64,000 nucleotides of DNA from Streptomyces hawaiiensis (GTDB taxonomy: Bacteria; Actinomycetota; Actinomycetes; Streptomycetales; Streptomycetaceae). The notes under the pieces were generated by a model. That model did no database searches. It was given only the letters and a program-made list of their open reading frames with translations, and had not been told where the DNA came from. Position numbers and translations under genes: made by a program. Below, in pieces: positions 47,127 to 56,907 of the stretch. Numbering within the stretch: position 1 is the first letter of the stretch; every line of letters starts with the position of its first letter. The DNA lies in contig NZ_CP021978.1 of assembly GCF_004803895.1 (NCBI RefSeq), positions 3,100,001 to 3,164,000 of the forward strand, written 5' to 3'.

Positions 47127-47320
47127 CCACGGCCACCAGATCGCGCACCATGCTCACCCTCGCGGAGGTCTGCGAGGAGCTGGCCGTCTCGCGCTCGACC
47201 TTCTACGACTGGCGCGCCAAGCGTCGGGCACCGCGCTGCATCAAGCTCCCGAACGGCGACCTCAGAATCCGGCGGAGCGACCTCGAACACTGGCTCGACG
47301 ACCGTGAGGACGCCGCCTGA
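47123..47320 (+). CDS. xis: Excisionase (Xis), first AICE
   Basis: A 65-residue MerR-like winged-helix protein (LTLAEVCEELAVSRSTFYDWRA, then DLRIRRSDLEHWLDD). Its ATG overlaps the rep stop and its stop overlaps the int start, the standard rep-xis-int arrangement of pSAM2-type elements. It would direct excision with the integrase. Confidence 0.9.
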   Translation: MTTATRSRTMLTLAEVCEELAVSRSTFYDWRAKRRAPRCIKLPNGDLRIRRSDLEHWLDDREDAA

Positions 47321-48714
47321 TGGAGACGACGTACGACGTGAAGGTCTACAAGATCCTCACCTACAAGGGCGCCCGGAAGACCACCTACACCGTGCGCTGG
47401 GTGGTCGCGGGGAAGCGCTGGCGTGAGCCCTTCGACACCGTCGCCCTCGCCGAGGGCTTCCGCTCCGAACTCATCCGGGCCACTGGCAAGGGCGAGGCGT
47501 TCGTCATTGCCACCGGGCTCCCGGTGTCCCACCGCTCCAAGTCGGCTGCCATGAGCTGGTACAAGTTCGCCGTCGAGTACGTGGATGCCCGCTGGCCTCA
47601 GCTCGGCGGCAACAGCCGTAAGAACATCGCCAAGACCCTGACGGCGACCACAATCGCGCTGCTGCGGGCCAAGCCCACCCAGTTCGCACCTCCGGCCGTG
47701 CGCACCGCCCTGCGTGAGTGGGCGTTCAACACCAACCGACGCCCCGACGCCCCCCGAGACATGGTGGCCATCCTCCGGTGGGTCGAGCGGAACTCCCTGC
47801 CCGTCTCGGCCTGGGAGGACCCGGAGAAGGTCGACCAGGTCCTACGCGCCATCGACACGCGCCTAGATGGCAAGCAAGCGGCGGCCTGGTCCCGCAAGCG
47901 CAACCGCCGCATCCTCAACGTCGCCATGAAGTACGCGATCCGGAGGCGCATCCTACGGACCAACCCGCTTCCCAAGGGCAAGGAGTCGACGGCCGTCGTA
48001 AAGACCACGAACGCCGTGGACAAACGGTCCCTGCTGAACCCGGAGCAAGCGGCGGCAATCCTCGATTGGGTACGGCGCCGGCCACGCGGCGGCGAGCGAC
48101 TTCACGCCTTCTTCGCCACGCTGTACTACTGCGGTCCCCGGCCCGAGGAGGCCGTAGCGATGCGAGTGGAGGACGTGACCCTGCCCGAGCCCGACGCTGC
48201 CGACCAGTGGTGCGAGCTGCTGATCCACACCGCGACCCCCGAGGTCGGGAAGCAGTGGACAGACACGGGGGAGATCCACGAACAACGCGACCTGAAAGGC
48301 CGTGCGGAGGGTGAGACCCGCACTGTCCCGGGGCATCCCGCCCTCACGCGCATCCTGCGGCAGCACATCGACGACGAACAGCTCAAGCCGGGTGACCTGC
48401 TGTTCCAAGGCGAGTACGGCGGCATCCTCGCCGGTTCCGTCATCCGTCGAGCGTGGCGCAGCGCCCGAAAGGCCGTACTGCCCCCGCACGTCTTCGAGTC
48501 ACCCACCGGACGGCGTGTCTACGACAACCGGAACACGCGACTGACGAAGTGGCTGAATGACGGCATCCCACCCGCCCAGGTAGCCGAGTGGGCCGGAAAC
48601 AGTGTTGCCGTGCTCCTGGCGACCTACGCCCGCTGCGTCGAGGGTCAGCTGCCCGACCTGAAGAGGCGGCTCGAAGCTGCCGGAGATCTTCCTGAGCGGC
48701 CGTCCGCCGACTGA
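47320..48714 (+). CDS. int: Tyrosine integrase of the first AICE
   Basis: A 464-residue tyrosine recombinase. The first catalytic Arg is in YYCGPRPEEAVAMR near residue 270, the second in VYDNRNTRLTKWLNDG, and the nucleophilic Tyr in LLATYARC near the C-terminus. In related integrases the second motif reads DLRHA; here the His is replaced by Asn. The gene reads towards tRNA-Arg(UCU), 180 bases away, whose 3' end is the expected attachment site. ATG 47320 overlaps the xis stop. Confidence 0.9.
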   Translation: METTYDVKVYKILTYKGARKTTYTVRWVVAGKRWREPFDTVALAEGFRSELIRATGKGEAFVIATGLPVSHRSKSAAMSWYKFAVEYVDARWPQLGGNSRKNIAKTLTATTIALLRAKPTQFAPPAVRTALREWAFNTNRRPDAPRDMVAILRWVERNSLPVSAWEDPEKVDQVLRAIDTRLDGKQAAAWSRKRNRRILNVAMKYAIRRRILRTNPLPKGKESTAVVKTTNAVDKRSLLNPEQAAAILDWVRRRPRGGERLHAFFATLYYCGPRPEEAVAMRVEDVTLPEPDAADQWCELLIHTATPEVGKQWTDTGEIHEQRDLKGRAEGETRTVPGHPALTRILRQHIDDEQLKPGDLLFQGEYGGILAGSVIRRAWRSARKAVLPPHVFESPTGRRVYDNRNTRLTKWLNDGIPPAQVAEWAGNSVAVLLATYARCVEGQLPDLKRRLEAAGDLPERPSAD

Positions 48715-48784
48715 CCTCGCGGCCCGCAGAAACTTCGACACGTATTCGACACGGCCACCCGCAAAAACCCGGTAACAGCCGAAC

Positions 48785-48828
48785 AGCCCCGGAGCACGCC
48801 CTTGATCATCAAGGGGACGCCCGGGGCT
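48785..48828. terminator. Hairpin after int
   Basis: AGCCCCGG and CCGGGGCT form an outer stem, and CCCTTGAT with ATCAAGGG an inner palindrome. It lies 70 bases after the int stop. Confidence 0.6.
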
Positions 48829-48866
48829 TCGCCGCGCCACCCCACACCCACCCTGACCAGCAAAAA

Positions 48867-48886
48867 GCCCTCCCCAAAGGGAGGGC
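48867..48886 (-). terminator. Intrinsic terminator of tRNA-Arg
   Basis: GCCCTCCC pairs with GGGAGGGC (4-base loop). On the minus strand it is followed by TTTTTG, nine bases beyond the tRNA 3' end. Confidence 0.8.
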
Positions 48887-48895
48887 GGAGACTTG

Positions 48896-48968
48896 CGCCC
48901 CCGGCAGGACTCGAACCTGCGGCCAAGCGCTTAGAAGGCGCCTGCTCTATCCACTGAGCTACGGGGGC
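48896..48968 (-). tRNA. tRNA-Arg (anticodon TCT)
   Basis: 73 bases, no encoded CCA. Acceptor GCCCCCG pairs with CGGGGGC. The D arm has GCTC and GAGC. The anticodon stem GGCGC/GCGCT closes loop CTTCTAA with anticodon TCT. The T arm is GCAGG-TTCGAGT-CCTGC. The first AICE's integrase lies on the 3' side, so the 3' end of this gene is the likely attachment site and has been rebuilt intact by the element. Confidence 0.95.
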
Positions 48969-49289
48969 CGGGTGTGGTGGCCTCTGTCGTGGTGCCCGGG
49001 TGTGGGCCGATCCGTGACGTTGCCGGGGACAAGGATAGGGCTCCCGCGTCCTTGTCCCTGTTGCTTCGCCTCCGTGGCTCGATGTGGAGGTTCAGTGAAG
49101 CGGTCCTGATAATCGCAGGCAGGTACGAATCGTGCACCGCTTTTGGCGTCAGAGGCATCGGGTGTTGTGCACTCGTTATGCCTGGAGTGTGCCTGTGTCC
49201 CAGTCGTCCCTTCCATCCCTTGTGTTCCGTCGGCGCGCAGACATGCTCATATGCTTCAGAATTCCCCTAAAATTGGGCATTCTTCACAT
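48969..49289. other. Divergent region between tRNA-Arg and GTPase gene
   Basis: 321 bases with the tRNA promoter on the left and the GTPase promoter on the right. A 10-bp hairpin, GGGACAAGGA with TCCTTGTCCC, is at 49026-49058. I see no gene. Confidence 0.45.
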
Positions 49290-50897
49290 GTGGTGACCTT
49301 GGACGTACGGCCTCAGCTGCTCGACGCACTCTCCGCCCTGCGCGACCGTGTCGCCGCCGCACGCTTCCCGCTGCCCCTGGCGGGGGCCCCACGCGCGCGT
49401 GCCAACCGCGACGAACTCCTCGCGCAGCTCGACGACTACTTGGTGCCCCGGTTGCGGGAACCCGAAGCGCCGCTTCTGGCCGTCGTCGGCGGGTCGACCG
49501 GAGCCGGGAAATCGACGCTCGTGAACTCCCTCGTGGGACGGCGGGTCAGCGAGGCGGGCGTGCTGCGGCCGACGACACGCACCCCCGTGCTGGTCTGCCA
49601 TCCGGAGGACCACCACTGGTTCAGCGGGATGAGGGTGCTGCCCGACCTCACGCGCGTGTGGGTGCCCCAACAGGACTCCACCGACGACCTGCTGCTTCCC
49701 GGCGAGAACCCCGCGCGCGTGCTGCGCGTCGAGACCGCCGAGACACTCCCGCCCGGCCTCGCCCTCCTCGACGCGCCCGACATCGACTCCCTGGTCGCCG
49801 ACAACCGCGTCCTGGCCGCCGAACTCATCTGCGCCGCCGACATCTGGGTCATGGTCACCACGGCCGCCCGCTACGCCGACGCCGTCCCCTGGCACATGCT
49901 GCGCACCGCCAAGGAGTACGACGTCACCCTCGTGACGGTGCTCGACCGTGTGCCCCACCAGGTCGTCAACGAGGTCTCACGGCAGTACGGGGCCCTGCTC
50001 ACCAAGGCCGGCCTCGGCGAGGTGCCGCGCTTCACCGTGCCCGAGCTGCCCGAGTCCGCCTGGGGCGGCGGTCTCCTGCCGGCCTCCGCAGTCGCCCAGT
50101 TGCGCACCTGGCTGGTCCACCAGACCCAGGACCCCGCGGCCCGGCAGCACGTCCTCGCCCGCACGGCGTACGGCGTCCTCGACTCCCTCAAGTCCCGGAT
50201 GCCCGAGCTCGCCGGTGCCGCCGCCGCGCAGTACGCCGCGGCACTGCGGCTCACCTCCGCCGTCGAAGGGGCGTACGACAGCGAGCACACGCGCGTGCGG
50301 GGCCGGTTGCAGTCCGGGGCCGTGCTCGCCGGGGACGCGCTCAAGCGGTGGCGTGCCTTCCCCCTGGACTGCACCGCCGCCGAACTCCTCGACGCGCTCG
50401 TGGAGAGCCTCAGCGCGCTGCTGCTGTGCGCCGTCACCGCCGCCGACGAGCGCATCGACGACGCCTGGCGGCGTGAACCGGCGTCGGCCGCCCCGGAACT
50501 CGCCGCACGCGAACCCGCGGCGGACAGCGCAGAGCACCGCATCGGGCTCGCCGTACGGCGGTGGCGGCGCGAGCTCGAGGAGCACGCCGAGGACGAGGTG
50601 CGTGAACTGGACCGCAACCTCGCACCCGACCCGGAGCTGGTCGCCGCCCTGGTCGCCACCTCCCTGCTGGGCGGCCGCCGGGGCCGGATGGCCGGGGAGG
50701 GGCTCGCCGAGCGGATCGGCGCCCATGGCGCGCTGCGGCTGCGCGACCGGGCCGGGCGGTTGCTCACCGAGCACGTGGACCGGGTCCTGCACGCCGAACG
50801 CGAGCGCCGGCTCGCCCCGATCGACGCGCTCGACGTCCACCCCGAGCCGCAGGCCGAACTCATCGCCGCGCTGTCCGTACTGCAGAAGGAGAGGTGA
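49290..50897 (+). CDS. Dynamin-like/YfjP-type GTPase 1
   Basis: A 535-residue GTP-binding protein. The P-loop [15 protein letters not shown] is near residue 70, the switch region [10 protein letters not shown] gives the DxxG-type motif, and TVLDRVP the nucleotide-specificity region. The remainder is helical. GTG 49290 or 49293 gives the usual N-terminus ([13 protein letters not shown]); ATG 49251 is also in frame and no start has a clear ribosome site. It is coupled to a second GTPase three bases downstream, a conserved streptomycete pair whose role is unknown, possibly at the membrane. Confidence 0.85.
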   Translation: MVTLDVRPQLLDALSALRDRVAAARFPLPLAGAPRARANRDELLAQLDDYLVPRLREPEAPLLAVVGGSTGAGKSTLVNSLVGRRVSEAGVLRPTTRTPVLVCHPEDHHWFSGMRVLPDLTRVWVPQQDSTDDLLLPGENPARVLRVETAETLPPGLALLDAPDIDSLVADNRVLAAELICAADIWVMVTTAARYADAVPWHMLRTAKEYDVTLVTVLDRVPHQVVNEVSRQYGALLTKAGLGEVPRFTVPELPESAWGGGLLPASAVAQLRTWLVHQTQDPAARQHVLARTAYGVLDSLKSRMPELAGAAAAQYAAALRLTSAVEGAYDSEHTRVRGRLQSGAVLAGDALKRWRAFPLDCTAAELLDALVESLSALLLCAVTAADERIDDAWRREPASAAPELAAREPAADSAEHRIGLAVRRWRRELEEHAEDEVRELDRNLAPDPELVAALVATSLLGGRRGRMAGEGLAERIGAHGALRLRDRAGRLLTEHVDRVLHAERERRLAPIDALDVHPEPQAELIAALSVLQKER

Positions 50898-50900
50898 CCG

Positions 50901-52721
50901 GTGACCGCCGTCACTGACCAGGACCCCACCGATCACGCCGATCAGCCGGACGACGACACGCACAAGGCGGGAAGCGCCGCCGCCCGGGGCGCGTCGGACG
51001 GCGAGCGTGCCACACGTGCCGACTCCACCGAAGTCTGGGACGACGGGCTCATCGCGCGCCGGGTCAACGAGACAGCCGAAGGAGACCGGTACCCCATGAC
51101 GGACCACCGCTCCGCCGTTCCGCCGACGGTGACCCCGCTGGTGTACGAGGGATCGCTGCGCTCCCGGCTCGAGGCCCTGCGCGAACTCGTGGGGCTCTCC
51201 CGCACCCGCCTGGACAGCCGGACGCTCTCGGAGGCCGGCCGGGTGCTCGACGAGGCCTCCGCACGGCGCAGGCTCTCCGGACAGCACACCGTCGTCGCCA
51301 TCGCGGGCGCCACCGGCAGCGGCAAGTCGCAGCTGTTCAACGCGCTCGCCGGGGTGACCATCTCGGAGACGGGCGTACGCCGTCCCACCACCGCCGCGCC
51401 CATCGCGTGCAGTTGGAGCGACGGGGGGGCCGGTCTCATCGAACGGCTCGGGATCCCGCCCCGGCTGCGCCGCCGGCCGCTGCCGACCGGGGACGGCGAG
51501 TCGCCGCTGCGCGGACTCGTCCTGATCGACCTGCCCGACCACGACTCCGCGGCCGTACAGCACCGCCGGCACGTGGACCGCATCCTGGCGCTCGTCGACG
51601 CGGTCATCTGGGTCGTCGACCCGGAGAAGTACGCCGACGCCGTCCTCCATGAGCGCTACCTGCGGCCGATGGCGGCCCACGCCGAGGTCATGTTCGTCGT
51701 CCTCAACCAGATCGACCGGCTGCCCGGGGAGGCCGCCGAGCAGGTCCTCGACGATCTGCGGCGGCTCCTCGACGAGGACGGCATCGCCCTGGGGGAGTAC
51801 GGCGAACCGGGCACGACCGTGCTCGCGCTGTCCGCGCTCACCGGGGACGGTGTCGGAGAACTGCGCGAGGTACTCGGCCAGTTCGTCTCGGAGCGCGGGG
51901 CGCCGAACCGCCGTATCTCGGCCGACGTGGACATCGCCGCCGCGCGGCTGTGGCCCGTCTACGCCACTCAGCGGCGGACGGGGCTCAGCGAGCAGGCCCG
52001 GGAGGAGTTCTCCGACCGGCTCGCGGACGCGGTGGGCGCCACGGCGGCGGGCGAGGCGGCCGAGCGGGCGTGGCTGCGCAACGCCAACCGCGCCTGCGGT
52101 ACGCCCTGGCTGCGGCTGTGGCGCTGGTACCAGGACCGCGGGGAGTCCACCACGGGCCGGCTCCCCTCGCGCACGCAGGCCGACGAGGAGGCGACCGCAC
52201 GTCAGCGGGTCGAGCATGCGGTACGGACCGTGGCCGAGCGGGCCTCGGCCGGGCTGCCGGCGCCGTGGGCGCAGGCGGTGCGGGAGGCGGCCGTTCGCGG
52301 CTCGCAGGGGCTGCCCGAGGCACTGGACGAGCTGACCGCGCGCGCGGGCGTGCCCGCGGGGCGGCCACCGCGTCCGGGGTGGTGGCCGGTGGCCGTCCTC
52401 ACGCAGGCGTCCATGACGATCCTGCAGTTCCTGGGCGGGCTGTGGCTGCTGGGCCAGATCATCGGGGTCATGTCGCCGAACCTGGGGGTGCCGGTGCTGC
52501 TGATGGTGATCGGCATCGTCGGCGGCCCGCTCATCGAGTGGAGCTGCCGGCTGGCCGCCCGCGGTCCGGCCCGGCGCTACGGACTGGAGGCGGAACGCCG
52601 GTTGCGGGAGGCGGCGGCCGGATGCGGCAGGGCCCGGGTCCTCGATCCGGTGGCGGCGGAGCTGCTGCGGTACCGGGAGGTCCGGGAGCAGTACGGGAGG
52701 GTGGTGGGGGCGGGGCGGTGA
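50901..52721 (+). CDS. YfjP-type GTPase 2 with membrane segments
   Basis: A 606-residue GTPase from GTG 50901, with GGAGAGG upstream. An acidic disordered N-terminus of about 75 residues is followed by the P-loop AIAGATGSGKSQLFNAL, LIDLPDHDS (DxxG region) and VVLNQIDRL (NxxD, base specificity). The C-terminal 180 residues are helical and include two hydrophobic segments (LGGLWLLGQIIGV and VPVLLMVIGIVGG), so it is likely membrane-attached. It probably works with GTPase 1. Confidence 0.88.
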   Translation: MTAVTDQDPTDHADQPDDDTHKAGSAAARGASDGERATRADSTEVWDDGLIARRVNETAEGDRYPMTDHRSAVPPTVTPLVYEGSLRSRLEALRELVGLSRTRLDSRTLSEAGRVLDEASARRRLSGQHTVVAIAGATGSGKSQLFNALAGVTISETGVRRPTTAAPIACSWSDGGAGLIERLGIPPRLRRRPLPTGDGESPLRGLVLIDLPDHDSAAVQHRRHVDRILALVDAVIWVVDPEKYADAVLHERYLRPMAAHAEVMFVVLNQIDRLPGEAAEQVLDDLRRLLDEDGIALGEYGEPGTTVLALSALTGDGVGELREVLGQFVSERGAPNRRISADVDIAAARLWPVYATQRRTGLSEQAREEFSDRLADAVGATAAGEAAERAWLRNANRACGTPWLRLWRWYQDRGESTTGRLPSRTQADEEATARQRVEHAVRTVAERASAGLPAPWAQAVREAAVRGSQGLPEALDELTARAGVPAGRPPRPGWWPVAVLTQASMTILQFLGGLWLLGQIIGVMSPNLGVPVLLMVIGIVGGPLIEWSCRLAARGPARRYGLEAERRLREAAAGCGRARVLDPVAAELLRYREVREQYGRVVGAGR

Positions 52722-53071
52722 GGTGCGGGAGATACAGGGGTGCGGGCTGGTGGTGAGACCGCGGTGGTCAGGCGTGGGGCGGTGGTGAGGCCACGGCGGT
52801 GAGGCCACGGCGGTGAGGCTGCTGCCGGGCAGGGCGGCGGTGGCTCCGGGGCGAGGCGGCTGTGACGGGCCGCAGGTGGTTGCGTCGGCGCTCCGAGGCC
52901 CGCCGGCGTCACCCCTGCGGGTGGCGGCGTTGTCCACAGCCGGGCGGTGATCCACAGCGCTCAGCGGGCCCGGCCCGGCGGCGGCAGTCTGGCAGACACA
53001 GCCGTACGGGACGGGCCCGTACGCGTGTCGGCCCGGTGGGTTGCCGTGGTCCGGGCGAGGGAGGGTTCGCG
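52722..53071. other. Intergenic region before ssb
   Basis: 350 bases. Holds repeated GGTGAGGC units (52740-52815) and two TCCACAG motifs (52933-52958). Contains the ssb promoter. No gene is supported. Confidence 0.4.
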
Positions 53072-53548
53072 ATGAACGAGACGATGGTCTGCGCGGTCGG
53101 CAGGGTGGCGACGCAGCCGGTGTACCGGGAGATGGCGTCCGGCCCGTCGGCGAGGTTCCGGCTGGCGGTGACCGCGCGCTACTGGGACCGCGAGAAGAGC
53201 ACGTGGACGGACGGGCACACCAACTTCTTCACGGTGTGGGCCAACCGCCAGCTGGCCACGAACACGGCGGCGTCGCTGACGGTCGGCGAGCCCGTGATCG
53301 TGCAGGGCAGGCTGAAGGTGCGGACCGACGTACGCGAGGGGCAGAGCTGGACGTCGGCGGACATCGACGCGGTGTCGATCGGCCACGATCTGGCCTGGGG
53401 CACCTCGGCCTTCAGGAGGGCGGGCAAGACGGACGCGGCGCCCTCGCCGACGCAACCCGAACCCAACTGGGAGACACCACCGGAGGGTTCCGCGGAACCA
53501 GCGGGCGGGCAGACCCAACGCGCGCCGGAGCCAGCTGTGTTGACGTGA
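53072..53548 (+). CDS. ssb: Single-stranded DNA-binding protein (SsbB-type paralogue)
   Basis: A 158-residue OB-fold SSB from ATG 53072, with GAGGGAGGG upstream. N-terminal MNETMVCAVGRVATQPVYRE and RFRLAVTARYWDREK form the OB strands. The C-terminus after about residue 115 is Pro/Ala-rich and lacks the acidic DDxxPF tip of replicative SSBs, as is usual for the streptomycete paralogue. In mycobacteria the homologous ssb paralogue is immediately upstream of ettA on the same strand (Rv2478c-Rv2477c); here the two are far apart and opposed. Confidence 0.92.
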   Translation: MNETMVCAVGRVATQPVYREMASGPSARFRLAVTARYWDREKSTWTDGHTNFFTVWANRQLATNTAASLTVGEPVIVQGRLKVRTDVREGQSWTSADIDAVSIGHDLAWGTSAFRRAGKTDAAPSPTQPEPNWETPPEGSAEPAGGQTQRAPEPAVLT

Positions 53549-53826
53549 CGTCAATCGCTGAGCCACCTGCCCGAACTGCGGCTTATCGACGAGTGCGCAC
53601 CGAACGACCAGGAGTGGATTTGTCGATAAGCCCTGCCCGCAAGGGATCTTGGCGATAACGATTCCGAGTCGGATCACTCGTCCGACCGTCTGACCGGCGG
53701 GCGGGGTCCCCCGCGTCCCTAGGATGCCGGACATGGCTGTCGGGACTCTTGTGTCCTGTGAGGCTTCTGATTCTGCTGGTGGGACCGTCCCCCCACGACA
53801 ACGGGTCCTGCTCGAAGGGGAATTTG

Positions 53827-55236
53827 GTGTTTGCTTCGTTCTCTGAGCTGTTCGTACGCAGGCGAGGGGCCGCCCGCCTCGCCACCGCGACGGTGATGTC
53901 CGGGCTCGTCGCCGCCGGCGGGCTGGCCGGTGCCGGCCGGGCGGCCGCCGATGAGACGACGCAGAGTCAGGGCGGAGCGGCCGCGACGATAAGCGGCCTC
54001 AAGACGTACGGCGCGGCCGTGATACACGCCGGCACCGGCGATCAGGAGATCTCGGCGGGCCTGTTCGAGATGTCCGTCGACGGCGGCGGCATGCTGCAGA
54101 CGTACTGCGTCGACCTGCACAACCCCACGCAGCGGGACGCCAAGTACCACGAGACGCCCTGGAGCGGCACGTCTCTGGGCGCCAACAAGGACGCCGGCAA
54201 GATCCGCTGGATCCTGCAGAACTCCTACCCGCAGGTGAACGACCTCGCGACGCTGGCGCGGAAGGCGGGCGTGCGCGGTGCGCTGACGGAGCAGGACGCG
54301 GCGGCCGGCACGCAGGTGGCGATCTGGCGCTACTCGGACGACGTGGCCGTCGACGCCCTCGACCCGCAGGCCGAGCAGCTCGCGGACTATCTGGAGAAGA
54401 GCGCCCGTACGCTGCCCGAGCCCCGGGCCTCGCTCACCCTCGAGCCGTCCGCGGTCTCCGGCCGGCCGGGGGAGCGGATCGGACCGGTGACGGTGCGCAC
54501 CAACGCCGGCAGCGCGACGGTCACCCCGCCCGCCGACGCCGCCACGAGCGGGGTGCGAGTGGTCGACAAGCAGGGCAAGGCCGTCACCTCCGCGTCCGAC
54601 GGCGGGCAGGTGTTCTTCGACGTGCCCGAGGACGCGGCAGCCGGCACGGCGGAGCTGACCGTGCAGGCTTCGACCACCGTGCCGGTCGGCCGGGCCTTCG
54701 CCTCCGAGAACCGCAGCCAGACACAGATCCTGGCCGGCTCGAGCGAGTCGACGGTGTCCGCGACGGCCGCGGCGACCTGGGCGAAGCAGGGCCCGATCCC
54801 GGCGCTGACGGCGGCGAAGAACTGTGCCGAGGGCGGCGTCGACATCATCGCGTCCAACAAGGGCGACGAGCCGTTCACCTTCGAACTGGCCGGTCTGGAG
54901 CACACCATCGCCGCGGGCGAGTCCCGCACGGTGACGGTTCCGCTCCAGGAGGACCAGGCCTACGACTTCACGATCCACGGCCCCGGCGGCTTCGAGAAGC
55001 GCTTCACCGGCATGCTGGACTGCCAGACCCGCGGCAGCGACACCGGCACCACCACCCAGACCCTCAGCGAACCGAGCCCGGCCACGGTGGGCGGCACGGC
55101 CACGGACACCAACCTCGCCGAAACGGGCAGCTCGGAGATCACTCCCATGATCGCGGGCGTCGCCATCGGCCTGGTCGTGATCGGTGGGGGGACCCTGATC
55201 GTGCTGCGGCGCAGGGAGGCGACGGCCGGGGAGTGA
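53827..55236 (+). CDS. TQXA-domain (thioester) surface protein with LAETG sorting signal
   Basis: A 469-residue cell-wall protein from GTG 53827 after GAAGGGG. The signal peptide runs to about residue 38 (GRAAADE). The thioester domain has TYCVDL with the reactive Cys and GTQVAIWRYSD with the Gln. Ig-like regions follow. The C-terminus has LAETG, a hydrophobic helix and RRREA, the class E sortase signal (LAXTG) of streptomycetes. Thioester adhesins covalently bind surface amines. It is the last backbone gene of the ssb block. Confidence 0.9.
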   Translation: MFASFSELFVRRRGAARLATATVMSGLVAAGGLAGAGRAAADETTQSQGGAAATISGLKTYGAAVIHAGTGDQEISAGLFEMSVDGGGMLQTYCVDLHNPTQRDAKYHETPWSGTSLGANKDAGKIRWILQNSYPQVNDLATLARKAGVRGALTEQDAAAGTQVAIWRYSDDVAVDALDPQAEQLADYLEKSARTLPEPRASLTLEPSAVSGRPGERIGPVTVRTNAGSATVTPPADAATSGVRVVDKQGKAVTSASDGGQVFFDVPEDAAAGTAELTVQASTTVPVGRAFASENRSQTQILAGSSESTVSATAAATWAKQGPIPALTAAKNCAEGGVDIIASNKGDEPFTFELAGLEHTIAAGESRTVTVPLQEDQAYDFTIHGPGGFEKRFTGMLDCQTRGSDTGTTTQTLSEPSPATVGGTATDTNLAETGSSEITPMIAGVAIGLVVIGGGTLIVLRRREATAGE

Positions 55237-55324
55237 CCCGGACTGCGGGTGTCCGAGCGGCCGGCCCGGCTCACGTGTGAGCGGGTTGGTCGGCCGCATC
55301 GGAGGAGCGCTCGAACGGTGCTCG

Positions 55325-55837
55325 TCACGGCGCGACGGCACGAAGCCACTCCGCCAGCGCGGAGAAGTCGGCGGCCAGGAGGCCCTTGGACGGGTCGACA
55401 TGATGAAGCAACGACGGTCCAGGGTGGCCGGCGGCGACCCACTGGCGATCCATGGCGCTGATCTCGTCGTCGACCCAGATGAACGGCCGGCCGTCGGCCC
55501 ACTCGACAAGGGGGCGGGTCTTCCAGTGCAGGCCGCGAGGGCCCTCCTCGACGCCGGAGTCCGGCCACTGCACCACAGGCAGATCCGGCAGACCGACGAG
55601 CGGGGCGACGACCTCGTTCGCCTCTTCCACCCAGGTCGTGGCCCAGACGAGACGGCAGCCCAGAGCCGTGAGACGCGCCCCGACGCCGGGATCGAGCCGC
55701 TGCAGCAGCGGGTTCCCTCGCTCTGCGGACGTCGAGGTGTCGGCAGGGGCGGTCTCGGCGTGGGCGGACGACGACCCGAACGGGATGAGCGGACCATCGA
55801 CGTCGAGGAAAAGAAGGGGGCGCTCCGCGCTTGTCAC
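55325..55837 (-). CDS. HAD-superfamily hydrolase-like protein
   Basis: A 170-residue protein. The start GTG 55837 gives TSAERPLLFLDVDGPL, carrying the DxD nucleophile motif of HAD enzymes. Later WATTWVEEANEVVAPLVGLP and FIWVDDEISAMDRQW hold the second and third motifs. This family (DUF-type streptomycete HAD) is unassigned and may be a phosphatase. No clear ribosome site precedes the start; ATG 55891 is a longer alternative. Confidence 0.8.
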   Translation of the reverse strand: MTSAERPLLFLDVDGPLIPFGSSSAHAETAPADTSTSAERGNPLLQRLDPGVGARLTALGCRLVWATTWVEEANEVVAPLVGLPDLPVVQWPDSGVEEGPRGLHWKTRPLVEWADGRPFIWVDDEISAMDRQWVAAGHPGPSLLHHVDPSKGLLAADFSALAEWLRAVAP

Positions 55838-56008
55838 GGCGGCACCATAACCGCGCTCGCCCCTACGGCTCACCCTGGGCGGCACGAGCACGCCTGCATA
55901 CGATGCCCCACGGTCCAGGTCAGCCGAAGGATGTTGCCCAGGCTCGCCGAGTTGGAGAAGGACCTATCGCTGAGGCGCAACAGGGCCAAGGAGGGGAAGG
56001 GGGACGGT

Positions 56009-56851
56009 GTGGAGCCGTCAGAACTCCGCCGCGCGGTTGAGGCAGGACGGGCGACCGCTTCGGAGCTGGGCCTTCAGGTCGACGACGTGGTCGTCATCCA
56101 CAACTCGGACCGGGTCGCACTGCGCCTGCTCCCGTGCGATGTTCTGGCTCGGGTCGCGCCTTCGGCGCATCTGGCTGATTCCGAGTTCGAGGTAGAGGTT
56201 GCTCGGCGTCTCGCCGACGTCGACGCTCCGGTGGCCGAGCTCGAGCCTCGGGTCGCCCCTCGAGTCCATGTGCGGGATGCCTTCGCCATCTCGCTCTGGA
56301 CCTACTACGAACCAGTGGGGCCAGAGATCGCGCCGTCCGACTACGCAGACGCGTTCCTGCGGCACCATGCCGCCTTGCGGCAGATCGATCTGGACGCACC
56401 GCGTTTCACCGATCGGGTCGCCGTGGCACTGAGAGCGGTGAACGACCGGGAGCAGTCCCCTGAGCTGCTCGAATCCGACCGGGAACTCCTCAGCGACACA
56501 CTCAGTGGTCTGAGCGCCGCGATCAGCACCGACCAAGCCGGCGACCAGCTGCTGCACGGCGAGCCACACCCCGGCAACCTCCTGAACACAAGGAGAGGAC
56601 CGCTCTTCATAGACCTCGCCACCTGCTGCCGTGGGCCGATCGAGTTTGACCTCGCCCACGCGCCCGAAGAAGTGGGACAGCACTATGCGGGGGCCGACGA
56701 CGACCTGATCCACCGGTGCCGCGCCCTGAACTGGGCGATGTTCTCGGCCTGGCGCTGGCGCCGACACGACCAGATGCCTGACCGGGACCACTGGAGAGCG
56801 GAGGGGCTCAACCTGGTTCGTGCTGCGCTTGATCGCTGCGGACCGGTCTGA
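56009..56851 (+). CDS. APH-family phosphotransferase
   Basis: A 280-residue protein. GTG 56009 follows GGAGGGGAAGGGGGA closely. The catalytic loop is QLLHGEPHPGNLL (HGxxHxxN), and FIDLATCCRGPIEFDLA supplies the metal-binding Asp. It has the aminoglycoside phosphotransferase fold; substrates include sugars, amino acids and drugs, and none can be assigned. It lies between the HAD gene and the AICE att site; its end is 57 bases from att C. Confidence 0.78.
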   Translation: MEPSELRRAVEAGRATASELGLQVDDVVVIHNSDRVALRLLPCDVLARVAPSAHLADSEFEVEVARRLADVDAPVAELEPRVAPRVHVRDAFAISLWTYYEPVGPEIAPSDYADAFLRHHAALRQIDLDAPRFTDRVAVALRAVNDREQSPELLESDRELLSDTLSGLSAAISTDQAGDQLLHGEPHPGNLLNTRRGPLFIDLATCCRGPIEFDLAHAPEEVGQHYAGADDDLIHRCRALNWAMFSAWRWRRHDQMPDRDHWRAEGLNLVRAALDRCGPV

Positions 56852-56860
56852 ACCCGAGAC

Positions 56861-56891
56861 GACCCGAGGCTGGCCAACAGCGACCAACAGC
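56861..56891 (-). repeat. Integrase arm-type block beside att C
   Basis: Read on the minus strand, GCTGTTGGTCGCTGTTGGCC and then AGCCTCGGG match the block beside att A at 22 of 27 positions. It lies between the APH gene and att C. Confidence 0.5.
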
Positions 56892-56907
56892 TGAAGCCGC
56901 CCGCAGT

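Noticed and set aside
36040..48968. The tRNA fragment at 36 kb as the left att of the first AICE
   Set aside because: Its first 25 bases match the tRNA-Arg(UCU) end at 24 positions, but the variable and anticodon arms differ and agree with tRNA-Arg(CCT), so it is not a true direct repeat of that site.
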